Below, piece after piece: positions 29,137-39,546 of a stretch of 64,000 bases of DNA. The notes below the pieces were generated by a model. The model was not told the origin of the DNA, searched no databases, and saw only the letters and a list, made by a program, of their open reading frames with translations. Source of the DNA: Pycnococcus provasolii (Eukaryota > Chlorophyta > Pseudoscourfieldiophyceae > Pseudoscourfieldiales); the NCBI GenBank assembly GCA_049487715.1, contig CP150562.1:310001-374000 (forward strand), read 5' to 3'. The number at the start of each line of letters is the position of its first letter. Within the stretch, counting starts at the first letter, position 1. Both the position numbers and the translations under genes were made by a program.

Positions 29137-30666
29137 ATGCCGCCGCCGTCGTCGTCGTCGCTTGTCACAGTAGGCAACCTCGCCGCCGTGATGAATCTGC
29201 GTGGTAGGGATAGGGATAGGGATAGCAGTAGGGATTGGAATATGGGCAGGGATAGTCAGTTTAATCGAAACGATGTCACTCCCAACCCGTTCGTCGTCAT
29301 CATCGCGCCGGGATCGCGAGGGGACGTCGCGCCTCTGCTCGCACTCGCACAGGCTTTGAAGACACAACACGTTGACGTCGCATTCGCGTGCCACGCCAAG
29401 TATGCTCAAGCTGCAGAAGACAACGGATACAACGCGCACAGTCAGAACTTTTACGCGCTCAAGGGACACAAAGACCCGGAGGCGATTCGAGGTGGGCCAG
29501 CGACCGTCGGTGACGATGCGGAGCAGATGTGGAGTCTACAACTCAAAGACTACAAGGCGTGTCTGCTAACAGGGGAGCCGTGGGGAGGAAGGAAGCCAAA
29601 CGTGTGCTTACTCAACTGGTTCAGCATGCCCGCGCTGCACGTCGCCGAGGCGGCAGACGTGCACGTTGCGTTCACGTGGTTCACGCCATTTACGCGGACG
29701 AACGACTTCACGTGCTTCCTATGCCACTCGCACGACAACTCGACGCGCGGGGCGACGCTGAAGGACATTCCGCAGGGACTCAGACGGTTCGTCGGCGACG
29801 GGCCAATGGCTGTCGCGCGCTCGTACGTGGTGTTCGAAACTCTACTCTGGAAGGCGTTTGGCACGACGATGGACACGTGGCGAAGAGAGCTGCGCCTGCC
29901 CGCGGTACCTCAAGGAATGACACAGGAGGAGTGGGAGTCAGGTGGGCACTTTGCGCTGGCGCTGCGCAGCAAAATTCCCATTCTGTACGCGTTTCCCAGC
30001 TCGATTGTGCCGAGGCCACGCGACTGGCCACCGTGGGCGCAGCCCTGCGGCTACTTCGTGCCGCCGACGTCAAGTGTTGCTGACGAGCCGATGCCGCCAT
30101 CTCTCGTGAAATTCTTGGCGCACGACGACGGTGATTTGGGTCGTCCTGTGGTGTACGCGGGTCTGGGTTCCGCGGCGACGTCTGATCCTTCGGCATCTTT
30201 CCGCGTGATGCTCACGTGCGTGCGTGCCGTTGGCGCTCGTCTCGTCGTCGTGACAGGCGGTGGAAAGGGCCTCGTTGTCGACGACGACGCTGGCAACGAC
30301 GACGACGTGCTGGTGCTCCCGTATGCACCGCATTCGAAGCTGCTGCCACGCGTGAGAGCAGCGATTCACCACGGCGGCGCGGGCACGACAGGCGCGTGTT
30401 TCTCAGCCGGCGTGCCGCAGGTGATTTGCGCCGTGGAGTTTGACCACTTCTTCTGGGCTCGTATCGTGCAAGCGCGTGGCGTGGGCGACGGCGCCGTGTC
30501 ACTAAGGGGCGACAATACCAGAGAACGACTTGGCGCGAGCCTCTCGTTTGCGCTTGGACCGGAGGCTAGCGCCGCTGCGCAGCGCATAAAGGCGGACCTG
30601 AGCAAGGCGCCCAATGGTTCTGACGTGGCTGCCGCGGTGATTCGGGCGGTCGCGAACGCCGTGTAA
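29137..30666 (+). CDS. UDP-sugar glycosyltransferase, sterol glucosyltransferase-like (GT1/GT28 fold)
   Basis: From the ATG at 29137 the product has 509 residues, a normal length for a GT-B enzyme. The N-terminal Rossmann half opens with VVIIAPGSRGDVAPLLALAQAL, typical of sterol 3-beta-glucosyltransferases and related enzymes. The C-terminal half has PVVYAGLGSAA and the donor-binding box AAIHHGGAGTTGACFSAGVPQ followed by FDHFFWARIV. The likely reaction is transfer of glucose from UDP-glucose to a sterol or other lipid. No PH or GRAM domain and no membrane segment are seen, so membrane contact would be peripheral. Residues 1-50 are Ser/Arg/Asp-rich and probably disordered, with a short RDRDRDS run. 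Confidence 0.85.
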   Translation: MPPPSSSSLVTVGNLAAVMNLRGRDRDRDSSRDWNMGRDSQFNRNDVTPNPFVVIIAPGSRGDVAPLLALAQALKTQHVDVAFACHAKYAQAAEDNGYNAHSQNFYALKGHKDPEAIRGGPATVGDDAEQMWSLQLKDYKACLLTGEPWGGRKPNVCLLNWFSMPALHVAEAADVHVAFTWFTPFTRTNDFTCFLCHSHDNSTRGATLKDIPQGLRRFVGDGPMAVARSYVVFETLLWKAFGTTMDTWRRELRLPAVPQGMTQEEWESGGHFALALRSKIPILYAFPSSIVPRPRDWPPWAQPCGYFVPPTSSVADEPMPPSLVKFLAHDDGDLGRPVVYAGLGSAATSDPSASFRVMLTCVRAVGARLVVVTGGGKGLVVDDDAGNDDDVLVLPYAPHSKLLPRVRAAIHHGGAGTTGACFSAGVPQVICAVEFDHFFWARIVQARGVGDGAVSLRGDNTRERLGASLSFALGPEASAAAQRIKADLSKAPNGSDVAAAVIRAVANAV

Positions 30667-30726
30667 CGCGTAACGTGTAAGAAGATGTATTTTACAAGTA
30701 TAATTTACGCGACGGCGATGCGGGCA

Positions 30727-31173
30727 CTAGCTTTCTCTTGCGTCTTCTGGCGATCCGTGCCATGAACTTCCCGTCGTCGTCTGCTGCTGCTTCAGCTTCC
30801 GGTTGTGCCTGGCTGAAGCTGGCAGCGGCGCCGCGCCCAAGTATGCCATTCCTAACCTGAGGTTGTCCGCAGCCGCCTTGAAGTCGTCCTTCGCACTTTT
30901 CCAGCTCGCCACCTCCCGTTTGAGTTTGCCAACCTCTCTCGCGAGTAAGAGCGCGTCGTTTTCGACTTGCGCGTACCTCGCGAGGAGTCTTGCGTGTAGT
31001 ATGAAGTAGGATCCCGCGGGTACGAGCATCAAAAGGAGGATTGATGCGACGACAGGCCATGCAAGGCCATGCACGTGACCGTGGCCGTGCACGATTCCAC
31101 CACCACCACCACCACCAACGCCGACACCACCGACACCACCACCACCAAGGAGGGGTAACAACATGGAGAACAT
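30727..31173 (-). CDS. Small single-pass membrane protein with coiled coil
   Basis: The 148-residue product has a Gly-rich N terminus (about 9-27), a His-rich patch (HGHGHVHG), one membrane helix (about 38-60), and a coiled coil at about 65-110 (YAQVENDALLLAREVGKLKREV). The tail is basic, with KLKQQQ. I do not recognise the family. It shares its 181-bp upstream region with the divergent coiled-coil gene that starts at 31355, and ends 60 bp from the stop of the glycosyltransferase gene. An overlapping frame (30692-31060) was judged a shadow. Confidence 0.6.
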   Translation of the reverse strand: MFSMLLPLLGGGGVGGVGVGGGGGGGIVHGHGHVHGLAWPVVASILLLMLVPAGSYFILHARLLARYAQVENDALLLAREVGKLKREVASWKSAKDDFKAAADNLRLGMAYLGAAPLPASARHNRKLKQQQTTTGSSWHGSPEDARES

Positions 31174-31354
31174 AATATGGATGGAGTCACACGTCCCTTA
31201 AAGTTTTTTTTTTGAAAAGGTGGTCGTCAATCACGCCTTGCCCGACGTCGTTTTTTTCCCCTTAACCCCTAATAATCCTTCTCCCTTTCCCTCCGAGGCT
31301 TCGCTCGCTTGAGTCTGTCGTCTGCCTGCGTCCACCACTCCCGTACTATTGGCC

Positions 31355-33874
31355 ATGGAGGAGGAGGAGGAGGCACAGCGGCCACAGCAGCGGCGGCGGC
31401 GGCCACCTTCGCCTTCTTCGCGGCCGCCACCACCGCTCTCGTCACCACCGCTCGTCCTCGACCCCACGCAGGACGTCGACGACCTGCTCGAACCCACGCC
31501 GCCACACGCACGCGTGCAAGGTGCCGGTGCGACGGTGCAGAGACTCAGGTACCCAGTGCTGTCCGAAGACGACGACTCCGACGACGACGGAGAACACGCC
31601 GCTGCAGACTTGCACGTGAACGAAGTGCTTGGCACGCTCGACGAGGGCGACGAGTCGGACGTGACGATTGAGTCGGCGGTTGGAACGCTAACGCCCGTGA
31701 GTGGGTTCACAAGTGGAACGCTCACGCCAGTCGAGCTGAGTCCCGTCACACTTGATGAAAACGGAAATCTCGTCACGCCGATGCAGCATGAGACGCATTC
31801 AAGGTTGCCGAACCAGGCGCAGCTCGCAGAGAGGCTTGCCCAAGTTAGCCTGTCGGTGAACCAGCAGCGAACCGAGCGAGAAGAGGAACGAAGACGGTCA
31901 ATACAAACACCACAAACTCACAACAGCCGAGGCGACGACAGAGCCGTCGTCGTCGGCAGCGGCGGCGACGACGACGAAGACGACGACGACGAAAGCGGGT
32001 GGCAGTCAAATCCACTCTTGCGCAGTCCGTTGACACCTTCGCCATCAGGATCACCCGCCGGCACAGGCAGCGGCACAATGCGCCTGCGCAGTTTGAACTT
32101 CAACCCCGCGTTCTCGCCAGAACACCAGCCGCTTGCGCAGCCTCGTGAGCCGGAGTCGCCGCCGCGCCTTGCACTTGACAGGCTGGAGACGTCCGAAACG
32201 TCTGTTGAAACTTCCGTGGAGCAGCAGCAACAGCAGTTGGACCGGCTGCGGCTGCCGCTGCAGCAGGAAGATGATAGTGCCGTGCTGGACAACGTGGATG
32301 ACGGCACGGTGAGCGAGCTCAGCTTCGCGGAGGCAATCAGCCCGACGAAGACAATGGATGCACCAACGGAAGCGCCGCCAACGCCGCGCTTCGAGACTCC
32401 AATGGCAACCACTGCATGGGAGCGCGAACCTGAGACGCCCAAGAGCATCGTGGCAAGCGAGGCGGACGAGGCACCGTCGCCGCCGCCGGCACCAGCCGTG
32501 GCGGAGCTACCGGAACACCTGCAGAACTCGCGCTTCATCGCATCGATGAAGCGACGTCTACAGGAGCGCGCCGCGTCGAAGCAACGTGCACAGGCAAACG
32601 TGGCAGCAACGGCGTCAACGTCGTCACCAAGGCCTCCTGTCTCACCGGCGCAGCAAGAAGCCTCTGCCACCTCTTCCAGCGCTTCGCCACCATCCGCACC
32701 CAAGCTCCCGCCACATCTTGCAGAGAGTTCATTCGCTGCAAGCATGCGCCGAAAATTGCAGGCACGAAAGCAGGTTCGCTTCGGTGCTGCAGGTGGCGGC
32801 GTGCCCATGCTAAGTCCAGATACGAGCGCGGCAGAGCTTTCAACAACGGAAGCTGAAACGGACGGGGATGCATCACCTCGAAAGGCGAAAATGCCGCTTC
32901 CAACTATGCCGGCAGCTACTCGAAATGAGCCGATGCGCGACTCGAGCTCGTCTGACGAGGGCACACCACGGAATTTACAAGCACAAGCACAAGCACAAGC
33001 ACAGGCGCAGGTGGCGCAAGTGGTGGAAGAGCAACCTCGCCTTGAGTACTCGCCGATGCGACTGCGGGGTGGTGAGGTGCTGTCCGACACAGAAACTCTG
33101 AAGAGCATACGTGCGAAGCGAAGAAAGGCGCTTGCGACTGCTAGCGACCAGGAAGATGTAAGGAGCGACCGAAGCCCTCTACGTGCAAGCCGCGAGGAAC
33201 TCGGCATCATGCCACGCGACGCTCTGGAGGCGGCACTAACGTCACAGATTGAGCTTGTGCAGGAGCTCGTGGATGAGCGAACGAGTGCGCTAGACGAGAT
33301 GGCTCGGCTTGGTGAAGTGCTGTATGCCACAGACAACGAGCGGACGAATCTTCGAAGGGAATTGGACGAAGAGCGCACACGAAGTAGCGCGGAGAGCAGT
33401 GGCGGCGGCGGTGGAGGCGTGGCTGCGAGCCAGGTCAGCTTCCTGCGACGTGTGCTGGCTAAGGTTGAGGCAAGTCGCGATGCAGCGCGTGCTGAACTCG
33501 CGCGTGTGAAGCGGTCGGCAGGAACAGCGGAGGCACGAACGACAGAGCTTGTCGAAGAGATTGAGGCTCAGGATGCGGAAGCTGCGGAGGCACGAAGGCG
33601 TCTGCGCGCGGAGCATGCTCGTGGTGCGGCATTGCAGCGGGCACTCGAGGAGTCGCATTCGCAGCTTGTCGACCAGTGGCGGCGGCTCGTGGCCCTGCAC
33701 CGCTTCGCGGCGCTTGCGGTCACCATCGCCGCCCTCATTGCACTGCGGCTCTGGCTCGGCCCACGCGGCGGAGCGTTGGCGGCAGCTGCGCTGAGCTCAG
33801 TCAGCGCTGACAATACGACGGATGCTGCCACCGCTGCCGAAGCGACATCCGCGACGACGGCTGGTATTGTGTAG
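31355..33874 (+). CDS. Tail-anchored coiled-coil protein with repeated LPxHL..SMxR motif
   Basis: The 839-residue protein starts at the ATG at 31355 (MEEEEEAQRP). Residues 1-600 are acidic, Ser/Pro-rich and mostly disordered. They contain two copies of a short helical motif: LPEHLQNSRFIASMKRRLQ at about 385 and LPPHLAESSFAASMRRKLQ at about 450. A poly-QA stretch follows near 545. A coiled coil covers about 612-775, and a membrane helix (FAALAVTIAALIALRLWLG) lies at about 780-800 with a short lumenal tail. This is the layout of tail-anchored golgins and ER or nuclear-envelope tethers. No specific family is recognised; the repeated motif may be a binding peptide. Confidence 0.75.
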   Translation: MEEEEEAQRPQQRRRRPPSPSSRPPPPLSSPPLVLDPTQDVDDLLEPTPPHARVQGAGATVQRLRYPVLSEDDDSDDDGEHAAADLHVNEVLGTLDEGDESDVTIESAVGTLTPVSGFTSGTLTPVELSPVTLDENGNLVTPMQHETHSRLPNQAQLAERLAQVSLSVNQQRTEREEERRRSIQTPQTHNSRGDDRAVVVGSGGDDDEDDDDESGWQSNPLLRSPLTPSPSGSPAGTGSGTMRLRSLNFNPAFSPEHQPLAQPREPESPPRLALDRLETSETSVETSVEQQQQQLDRLRLPLQQEDDSAVLDNVDDGTVSELSFAEAISPTKTMDAPTEAPPTPRFETPMATTAWEREPETPKSIVASEADEAPSPPPAPAVAELPEHLQNSRFIASMKRRLQERAASKQRAQANVAATASTSSPRPPVSPAQQEASATSSSASPPSAPKLPPHLAESSFAASMRRKLQARKQVRFGAAGGGVPMLSPDTSAAELSTTEAETDGDASPRKAKMPLPTMPAATRNEPMRDSSSSDEGTPRNLQAQAQAQAQAQVAQVVEEQPRLEYSPMRLRGGEVLSDTETLKSIRAKRRKALATASDQEDVRSDRSPLRASREELGIMPRDALEAALTSQIELVQELVDERTSALDEMARLGEVLYATDNERTNLRRELDEERTRSSAESSGGGGGGVAASQVSFLRRVLAKVEASRDAARAELARVKRSAGTAEARTTELVEEIEAQDAEAAEARRRLRAEHARGAALQRALEESHSQLVDQWRRLVALHRFAALAVTIAALIALRLWLGPRGGALAAAALSSVSADNTTDAATAAEATSATTAGIV

Positions 33875-33970
33875 AAAAAATGTATCCAATAAATATTCTT
33901 ATTCTTACAGGCTGCACGTCTTTTTTATTGTTCTTCAAAAATATACAAGTGTCTGGTATGGAGTCTGCAT

Positions 33971-35893
33971 TCACCGCGTCATCTTCAGCATGCCCCTAGC
34001 CACGTAAGCTGCCCGTTGATCGCTTGTCATGTTCATCGCTTCACGCGCCCCGAAGGGCTTCGCTTTATCAAGCACACGATGAAGGTGCCTAGCATTGTCG
34101 ACGAAGTCAATCTTGTTCGCAGGAATTCCAGCATCGTGCATTGCGCTGGATAGACGGTACCGAACGTCGCCGCGAAGTTGCTTCTCTGTGTATCCTGCAT
34201 GCTTCCCACGTAACATCTCCGGGGGTGCGCGCATTGCTTCCGCCGAAATGCACGCCGTGCTCTGGAACACGCGATTTGGATCCGTGGGTGCATCGATGCC
34301 AACCTGCGCGCGCAACTTTGCCAGCCGTGCTTCAATAGCATCCGCAGCCGCACGACGTCTCTCTGCCTCCGCCTGCTTCTCAGCTAAGGTTTCGCGACGC
34401 TTCTGCTGCCGAAATGCCACTCGCTCGAGGCGACGAGACGCATCTGCCCGACTGGCATCACGAGCTTGCTCGTGACGGAGTGCTTCCGCCGCCTTCTCCG
34501 CCTCCACCGCCGCCTTCTTCGCCGCGCGCCACTCTGCGACGAGCGCACGCTCAGCCTCCCTTCGTGCCGCCTCCACCTCTGCCTGTTGCCTTTCTTGCTC
34601 CTCCATCGTCTCCCGCTCCAGGCGGGCTCGTGCAGATTCCTCAGCCTTTGCCGCTATGTGAGCCGCGCGCATCTTCGCAAGCTCTACCGCCAGCTTTTGC
34701 GAGCGCGCGGCACGCGCGACACGCTCGTCAGTTGCCGCCGCCTCGCTCGCAGCCTGCTCCTCCGAAATGCGCAGTGCGAGGGTGAGAGTTTCCTCGAGTT
34801 CTGACGCAGCACGCTTCCGTTCCGTGGCGAGAGTTCGCCGACGCGCTTGCAGCTGATGGCGATGCTCGCAGTAGATCGCGTGCGCGGCCACCTCCGAGCG
34901 TGTGTGGTCGGGGTGGAGCAGCGCCATTCGATCGAGGATGTGCGATCGCCCGCGACCGCCCACATCTGCCACCGCCTGCGTCCAAAGCACATAGAAACGC
35001 GCGTGGGATCCAGGCTCCTCCCACCCCTCTGGCGGCGGGCCAAGCGCTTCGAGGGCTTCCGCGATATCTTCGGCACGCTCCGCAAAGCTTTCGGCTGTCG
35101 CCTGGGCTGCTTCGCGAGCGAGATCCAAGGTATCCTCCTCCGCGCCTGGGTACGCGCGGATAATCGCCTCCACATCTACGAGCTGCGTCACAGTCTCCAG
35201 AGACGCTGCCGTGCTATGTTGAGCGCCTAATCTTGGCGGCATAGCGCTCGGCCAGCTGGCGTTAATGTCTGCGGTGTAGTGTGCCGCCTCGCGCGCAAGC
35301 GCCTTTGCCTGCTCCTCGAACGCACCTTTGGTTGCCGCGAGGTCAGAAGCGACGCGCGACACGTCCGCTTCGCTCGGCGCCTCGCCAGGGAAGGTCTGGG
35401 CGCCCTGTCCTTCCGTAATGCGCTGCCAAGTGGCTTCGTCGTCAAGGCTTTCGCGCACTGCGCTGGAGAGCGCCGCGACCATTGCCACTTCTCTCGCCAC
35501 GCGACTCGCCGCCTCGTCGACGGACTGCTGAACCTTCGCGAGCTCCATGCTAAAGCTTCGTGCCGTTTCGTTCGTGCACGGCGGCGGAGCAGAAATTGGC
35601 TGCGCATTCGTCGCCCACGCCTCGAACGTTCGCGCAAGCTCCGCCTGCAGCTTACTCTCCTCGTCCCTAAGCTTTGTTCTCGTGATGAGCCACTCCTGTT
35701 TCGCCTGCCGAACCGTTGACCTGACTTTTGACGATCGCGCGTGCGCCTTGAGCTGCGCGGCCCTTCGCAGGAGTGCGTCTCCTCTGTCTTGCAGGAGCGA
35801 CGCGACGGACGCGGGGTTCGCCGCACCGACCGCGAGGTCGCCAGGCGTGTGCGAGAGTGCACGCAGCATGGAGACGTCGCGGAACGGCGACAT
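33971..35893 (-). CDS. Long coiled-coil protein, possibly CCDC148-like
   Basis: From the ATG at 35893 the product has 640 residues, nearly all helical. The central part includes a non-coiled block (WVLWTQAV-like region, then HILDRMALLHPDHTRSEVAAH) followed by a dense Glu/Arg/Ala coiled coil to about 560 (ERETMEEQERQQAEVEAARREAERA). The end has a small conserved-looking domain (HAGYTEKQLRGDVRYRLSSAMHDAGI). Shape and the HPDHTR block recall CCDC148, a protein linked to flagellated cells, but I am not certain. The frame is open to 36058 without another ATG, so a further upstream exon is possible. It converges on the tail-anchored gene with 96 bp between stops. Confidence 0.72.
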   Translation of the reverse strand: MSPFRDVSMLRALSHTPGDLAVGAANPASVASLLQDRGDALLRRAAQLKAHARSSKVRSTVRQAKQEWLITRTKLRDEESKLQAELARTFEAWATNAQPISAPPPCTNETARSFSMELAKVQQSVDEAASRVAREVAMVAALSSAVRESLDDEATWQRITEGQGAQTFPGEAPSEADVSRVASDLAATKGAFEEQAKALAREAAHYTADINASWPSAMPPRLGAQHSTAASLETVTQLVDVEAIIRAYPGAEEDTLDLAREAAQATAESFAERAEDIAEALEALGPPPEGWEEPGSHARFYVLWTQAVADVGGRGRSHILDRMALLHPDHTRSEVAAHAIYCEHRHQLQARRRTLATERKRAASELEETLTLALRISEEQAASEAAATDERVARAARSQKLAVELAKMRAAHIAAKAEESARARLERETMEEQERQQAEVEAARREAERALVAEWRAAKKAAVEAEKAAEALRHEQARDASRADASRRLERVAFRQQKRRETLAEKQAEAERRRAAADAIEARLAKLRAQVGIDAPTDPNRVFQSTACISAEAMRAPPEMLRGKHAGYTEKQLRGDVRYRLSSAMHDAGIPANKIDFVDNARHLHRVLDKAKPFGAREAMNMTSDQRAAYVARGMLKMTR

Positions 35894-37589
35894 GCTTGCT
35901 GGCAGCGCCGGCCGCCGCTCGAGGAGTTTGGGGGGAACAACGGTCAAACGGTTTACGTCCCCCTCCGGCCGCGCTCGTTGGCTGGTCAGCTGGCGCACTG
36001 GCGCGTGCGCGACGGCGCCTCCAACAATCCAACAAGACCAACATCCAAATGGGTTCAAATGTGGCGTTGTATGGCATGGTCAACTATCACATTTTATTTT
36101 ACCAGGCTGCTTTTGCAGGTGGGATTCATTTCAAAGAAGTGTTGTGCGTTACGCATAAATTGTTGGTGTAAATGGTGGTCAAGAATCGGCCATGGCTAAC
36201 TCTTATGGCCGGTGATCCCGCCTCCCAGTTGCTACGTGCAGGCAGAAACTCAGGAAGATACATATGGTAGGTCAAGGAAAACATAAAGGCTTTTTAGTAC
36301 TACTCGTAGCTAGAAAGAAGCGCGCGTGGGTGAACGAACAACGTACCGCACCAGTAGTGAATGCAGATGGTCAACAACAATTTTTAACAGAGGCGGCTGA
36401 GCACGAGTTCCCCACGCTGCTTCGTCGTTCAAAATGGCCTTTAACGTAAGGTTATTATGACCCTCGTGTTCCTCTCGAGATTCGAGAAATTCTCTGGCCG
36501 CCACTTCGAATAATGTCGAAACCTTATCACCTCCCAGGTCCCAGGAACGATCGACGCCAAGCACGACTGAAACGGAAAAGCACGACCAAGCATGACGACC
36601 AGCAACCAGGACGAGCCTACCTAAATACAGTAAACCTTTACGGAGAAAGACGATAGGGCTGTCCCAACGCCGACGCCGACGCCAACGACGACACGACAGC
36701 GAATGCCATACAGTAGGTCGCTCCAGTTGGCTCCAGTTGGTTAGGAAAAACGAAACCTCAAAACTCGAGAAGAGAAAACTATCCGTTGAGAAGTTGAGCC
36801 TCAAAAAAACAAAAACTCAAAAACAAAAAACAAAGTTTGCGCAAAAAAAAAAAAACCGTTGAGAAAGGTCCATAAAGGCGTTGTTAATCTTCATCGAGAG
36901 AACGAAGCTTGAGAGAGGTCGCTTTCAAGAGCCTTACAAATGCCAATAATGGGTCCACACAATGCATTGGCCTTAACCAACAATGCAATGGGACTTGCAA
37001 GACTTGCGCAAGGTGACTCTCATCAGAGCGAACGACTTTATGGTTTCTCGCCTTGGGCGCCCTAATATTACATTCTGAGGAGCGATCTGCTTCGATGGAC
37101 CAAAATCGCCGTTGTTTGTTTGTTGTTTGTTGACGCTGTTGACGACGACCACGACCACGAGCACGACCACGACTCGAGAGGGTTGAAGTTGAACGACTTC
37201 TGTTTCTTGGGTGGAACGACCAGACCACGCGCACAGTCGTCACAGTCGTCGTTGGCCAGTCGTCGCTCGCTTAAGTTTAGACGCTCTGCTTTGCTTTTCC
37301 TCTGCCCAAGGGTCTATTGGGTGGTCTACCACTCCATTGAACTTTCTCGTTTCTGCCATTTCTCGCTTGAGCCTGGCAAGAAGTGGTCATTTCACTTTCA
37401 AGATATGATTCTCGGCTGTCAAAGTCAAGGTCGTCACGTGTATCTGTCGGATTCAAAGTTCACCTCTCGTGACAGCTATTAGCTTATTACGATAGTGACT
37501 CGCTAGTAGCTCGCTAGTAGTTCAGCTGCTCACATTTCTTTTCTCTGGACTTCACACGTTCACTTTCTTTCCACGGCACTGTAACCAAC
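35894..37589. other. Long intergenic region, no gene seen
   Basis: About 1.7 kb between divergent genes. It includes TGGTGGTCAAGAATCGGCC near 36173-36191, similar to the unit of the 18859-19140 array, a poly-A run at 36843-36855, and TACGATAG at 37488. Short ORFs on both strands have no recognisable domain. Confidence 0.5.
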
Positions 37590-38828
37590 ATGGCGCCACC
37601 TGCCGCCTCGCCAAGTAAGGCAAAAAAGACAACGAAGGCGGCTGCAAACAAAAAAGCTGCTTCGCCACCACCACCGCCGGCGAAGGGCAAGGGGGGACCG
37701 CGAGGTCCGTATAAGAAGAGCGCGCCGCCGCCACCTCCAGCCAAGGGAAAGGCTGCAGCAGTGAAGTCGGAATCAAAGGCAAAAGCAGCCGCGAAACCGC
37801 CCGCACCCGCTGCACCCGCATCCGCCCCAAAGAAGCCTGTGGGAAGGCCGCCCAAGGCGGCGCCACCGCCACCGCCGACAAAGGGAGGAAAACGCAAGGC
37901 AACGGAACCGCCGCCGCCGCCACAGGCGAAGAAGGCAAAAGGGGCACCGCCGCCGCCGCCGTCAGTGAAGGGAAAGGGAGGCCGTCCCAAGGGGTCTAAG
38001 TCTGCACCACCGCCGCCGCCGGTCATGGGAGGCGTGAAGAAGCCGGGCAAGGGAAAAGGCGCAATGCCTCCGCCACCTCCTGCGGCGAAGGGCAAGGGCA
38101 AGGGCAAGGCAGCAGATGCACCGCCTCCGCCTCCGCCGGTGAAGTTTGGTCGCAAGGGCGCGCCGCCGCCTCCGCCTCCGCCTGCTCCACGCTCGCGCGT
38201 GGCAATGGCAAGCGCCGCAGCCGCGAAGGGCCTACCAAAGCTGCCTAACGTGAGCAGCGTGAAGATGGAAAACCAGCACGTCTACCAGATTCCCGAGGAG
38301 GTGCGCATGGAGATATTCGAACTCAAGACGAAGTACAAGTTCTCCAACGCAGAGCTCGCCTGTGCGGTGGGCAAGTCAGGCGGTGCGAATCCAGGACAGG
38401 CGGTTGGCAGGTTTCTCAACGCCACGGGCGACTTTTCCGGAGAGCAGATGGACATTTACGTGCCGGTGTCGCACTTCGTCGAGAAGATGCGCATCCACGA
38501 GAAGCGCCCAAAGTCGCAGAAGCGCAAGGAGCTCGAGAAGGAGGCGTCGAGTCGACCTGACAAGAAGCCGAACCTCGGCAGCGACCCGAACAAGAGGGGC
38601 GCTAAGGCTGCGATTGGCGCCGCCATTGCGAGGGGCGCGCTGCCGCCCGCAGGCGCAGGAGTATCAGCACCGCCGCCGCCGCCGTCGGGCAAGGGCAAGG
38701 CCAAGGGCAAGGTCGTGCCCAAGGCTCCGGGCAAGGCTTCTTCAGCAAAGGGCGCACAAAAACCAGGCAAATCGGGCGGTTTGATGGCGTCGATCACAGC
38801 CACCATCTTCGGCGGCGGCAAATCATGA
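37590..38828 (+). CDS. AT-hook, Pro/Lys-rich nuclear protein
   Basis: The 412-residue protein is built of alternating Pro runs and Lys/Gly-rich linkers, with AT-hook cores GPRGPYK, VGRPPK and KGGRPKGSK in the first 150 residues. AT-hooks bind the minor groove of AT-rich DNA. After about residue 225 a folded domain appears: YQIPEEVRMEIFELKTKYKF then ELACAVGKSGG and QAVGRFLNATG, ending in a Lys/Arg-rich helix at about 305-325. The helical domain resembles the fungal DUF7726 or a homeodomain-like fold; this is tentative. Overall a chromatin-associated protein is likely. PPPPP tracts and the AT-hook linkers repeat about nine times. Confidence 0.75.
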   Translation: MAPPAASPSKAKKTTKAAANKKAASPPPPPAKGKGGPRGPYKKSAPPPPPAKGKAAAVKSESKAKAAAKPPAPAAPASAPKKPVGRPPKAAPPPPPTKGGKRKATEPPPPPQAKKAKGAPPPPPSVKGKGGRPKGSKSAPPPPPVMGGVKKPGKGKGAMPPPPPAAKGKGKGKAADAPPPPPPVKFGRKGAPPPPPPPAPRSRVAMASAAAAKGLPKLPNVSSVKMENQHVYQIPEEVRMEIFELKTKYKFSNAELACAVGKSGGANPGQAVGRFLNATGDFSGEQMDIYVPVSHFVEKMRIHEKRPKSQKRKELEKEASSRPDKKPNLGSDPNKRGAKAAIGAAIARGALPPAGAGVSAPPPPPSGKGKAKGKVVPKAPGKASSAKGAQKPGKSGGLMASITATIFGGGKS

Positions 38829-39546
38829 TTTCACTTTCATACTCATAAGGGTACGACGTGCGTCAACGATTCTTCTTTCAGATAGATAGATGTGTTGCGG
38901 CGCCGTGTACACGGTGTGTGTTGCATTCAGATATATTTTTGGCAGTAGAGTAACCCTTATCAAAGATAAAACACTTGCGTATTCTTGTTGCTGTCCCATG
39001 CATATTGTTGTCGTCGCCATGTCAAAAGTCAGCCACTGGTCACTCACACTTTCACTCGTGTATCACCTCCCGCGTATCTCCACACACAACTTACCCGTAC
39101 TGTGTTGTGTTGGTGGTGATCATCCTGAGTATCTTGCCTGACTCCAATTTATTGTTTGCTCCAATATTGTTTGTCATTCACAATACACACACTCGTGCTC
39201 GTGATGACTCGTGCTCACTCGTGCTGACGTGTAGTCGTGCTCTCTCTCCCAATGTACCCTGTACATGCATAATCTACTCCTACTACTCACACCCATTTTT
39301 TAATTTAATAAAAAGTAAACGTTAAGTTAAGTTAAGTTCGTTCGTACAGTGAACATCTTTTCGTTTGTTGTGTATATAACCTTGTTTTTAATTTTATTTA
39401 TTAAAATTAAATTTTTAGTAAGAGGTCTTATGTATTGTATTGGATTGCGTTGCATCATGTTGCTGCCATGCAATGCGCAATGCAATGCAATCGCTGAACA
39501 ATCACATCATGTATGTGTGTACTTTACACGCACTCGCATGAATGGC
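38829..39546. other. Intergenic, AT-rich, no gene seen
   Basis: Between convergent genes, so it holds two 3' ends. It has a polyadenylation-like AATAAAA at 39307-39313 and a string of GTTAA repeats just after. No coding signal. Confidence 0.5.

Noticed and set aside
31918-33378. 486-codon minus-strand ORF
   Set aside because: Ser-rich shadow of the coiled-coil gene at 31355-33874; no domain.
36264-37482. Small ORFs in the long intergenic region
   Set aside because: Short, unlike neighbouring coding composition, and no domain.
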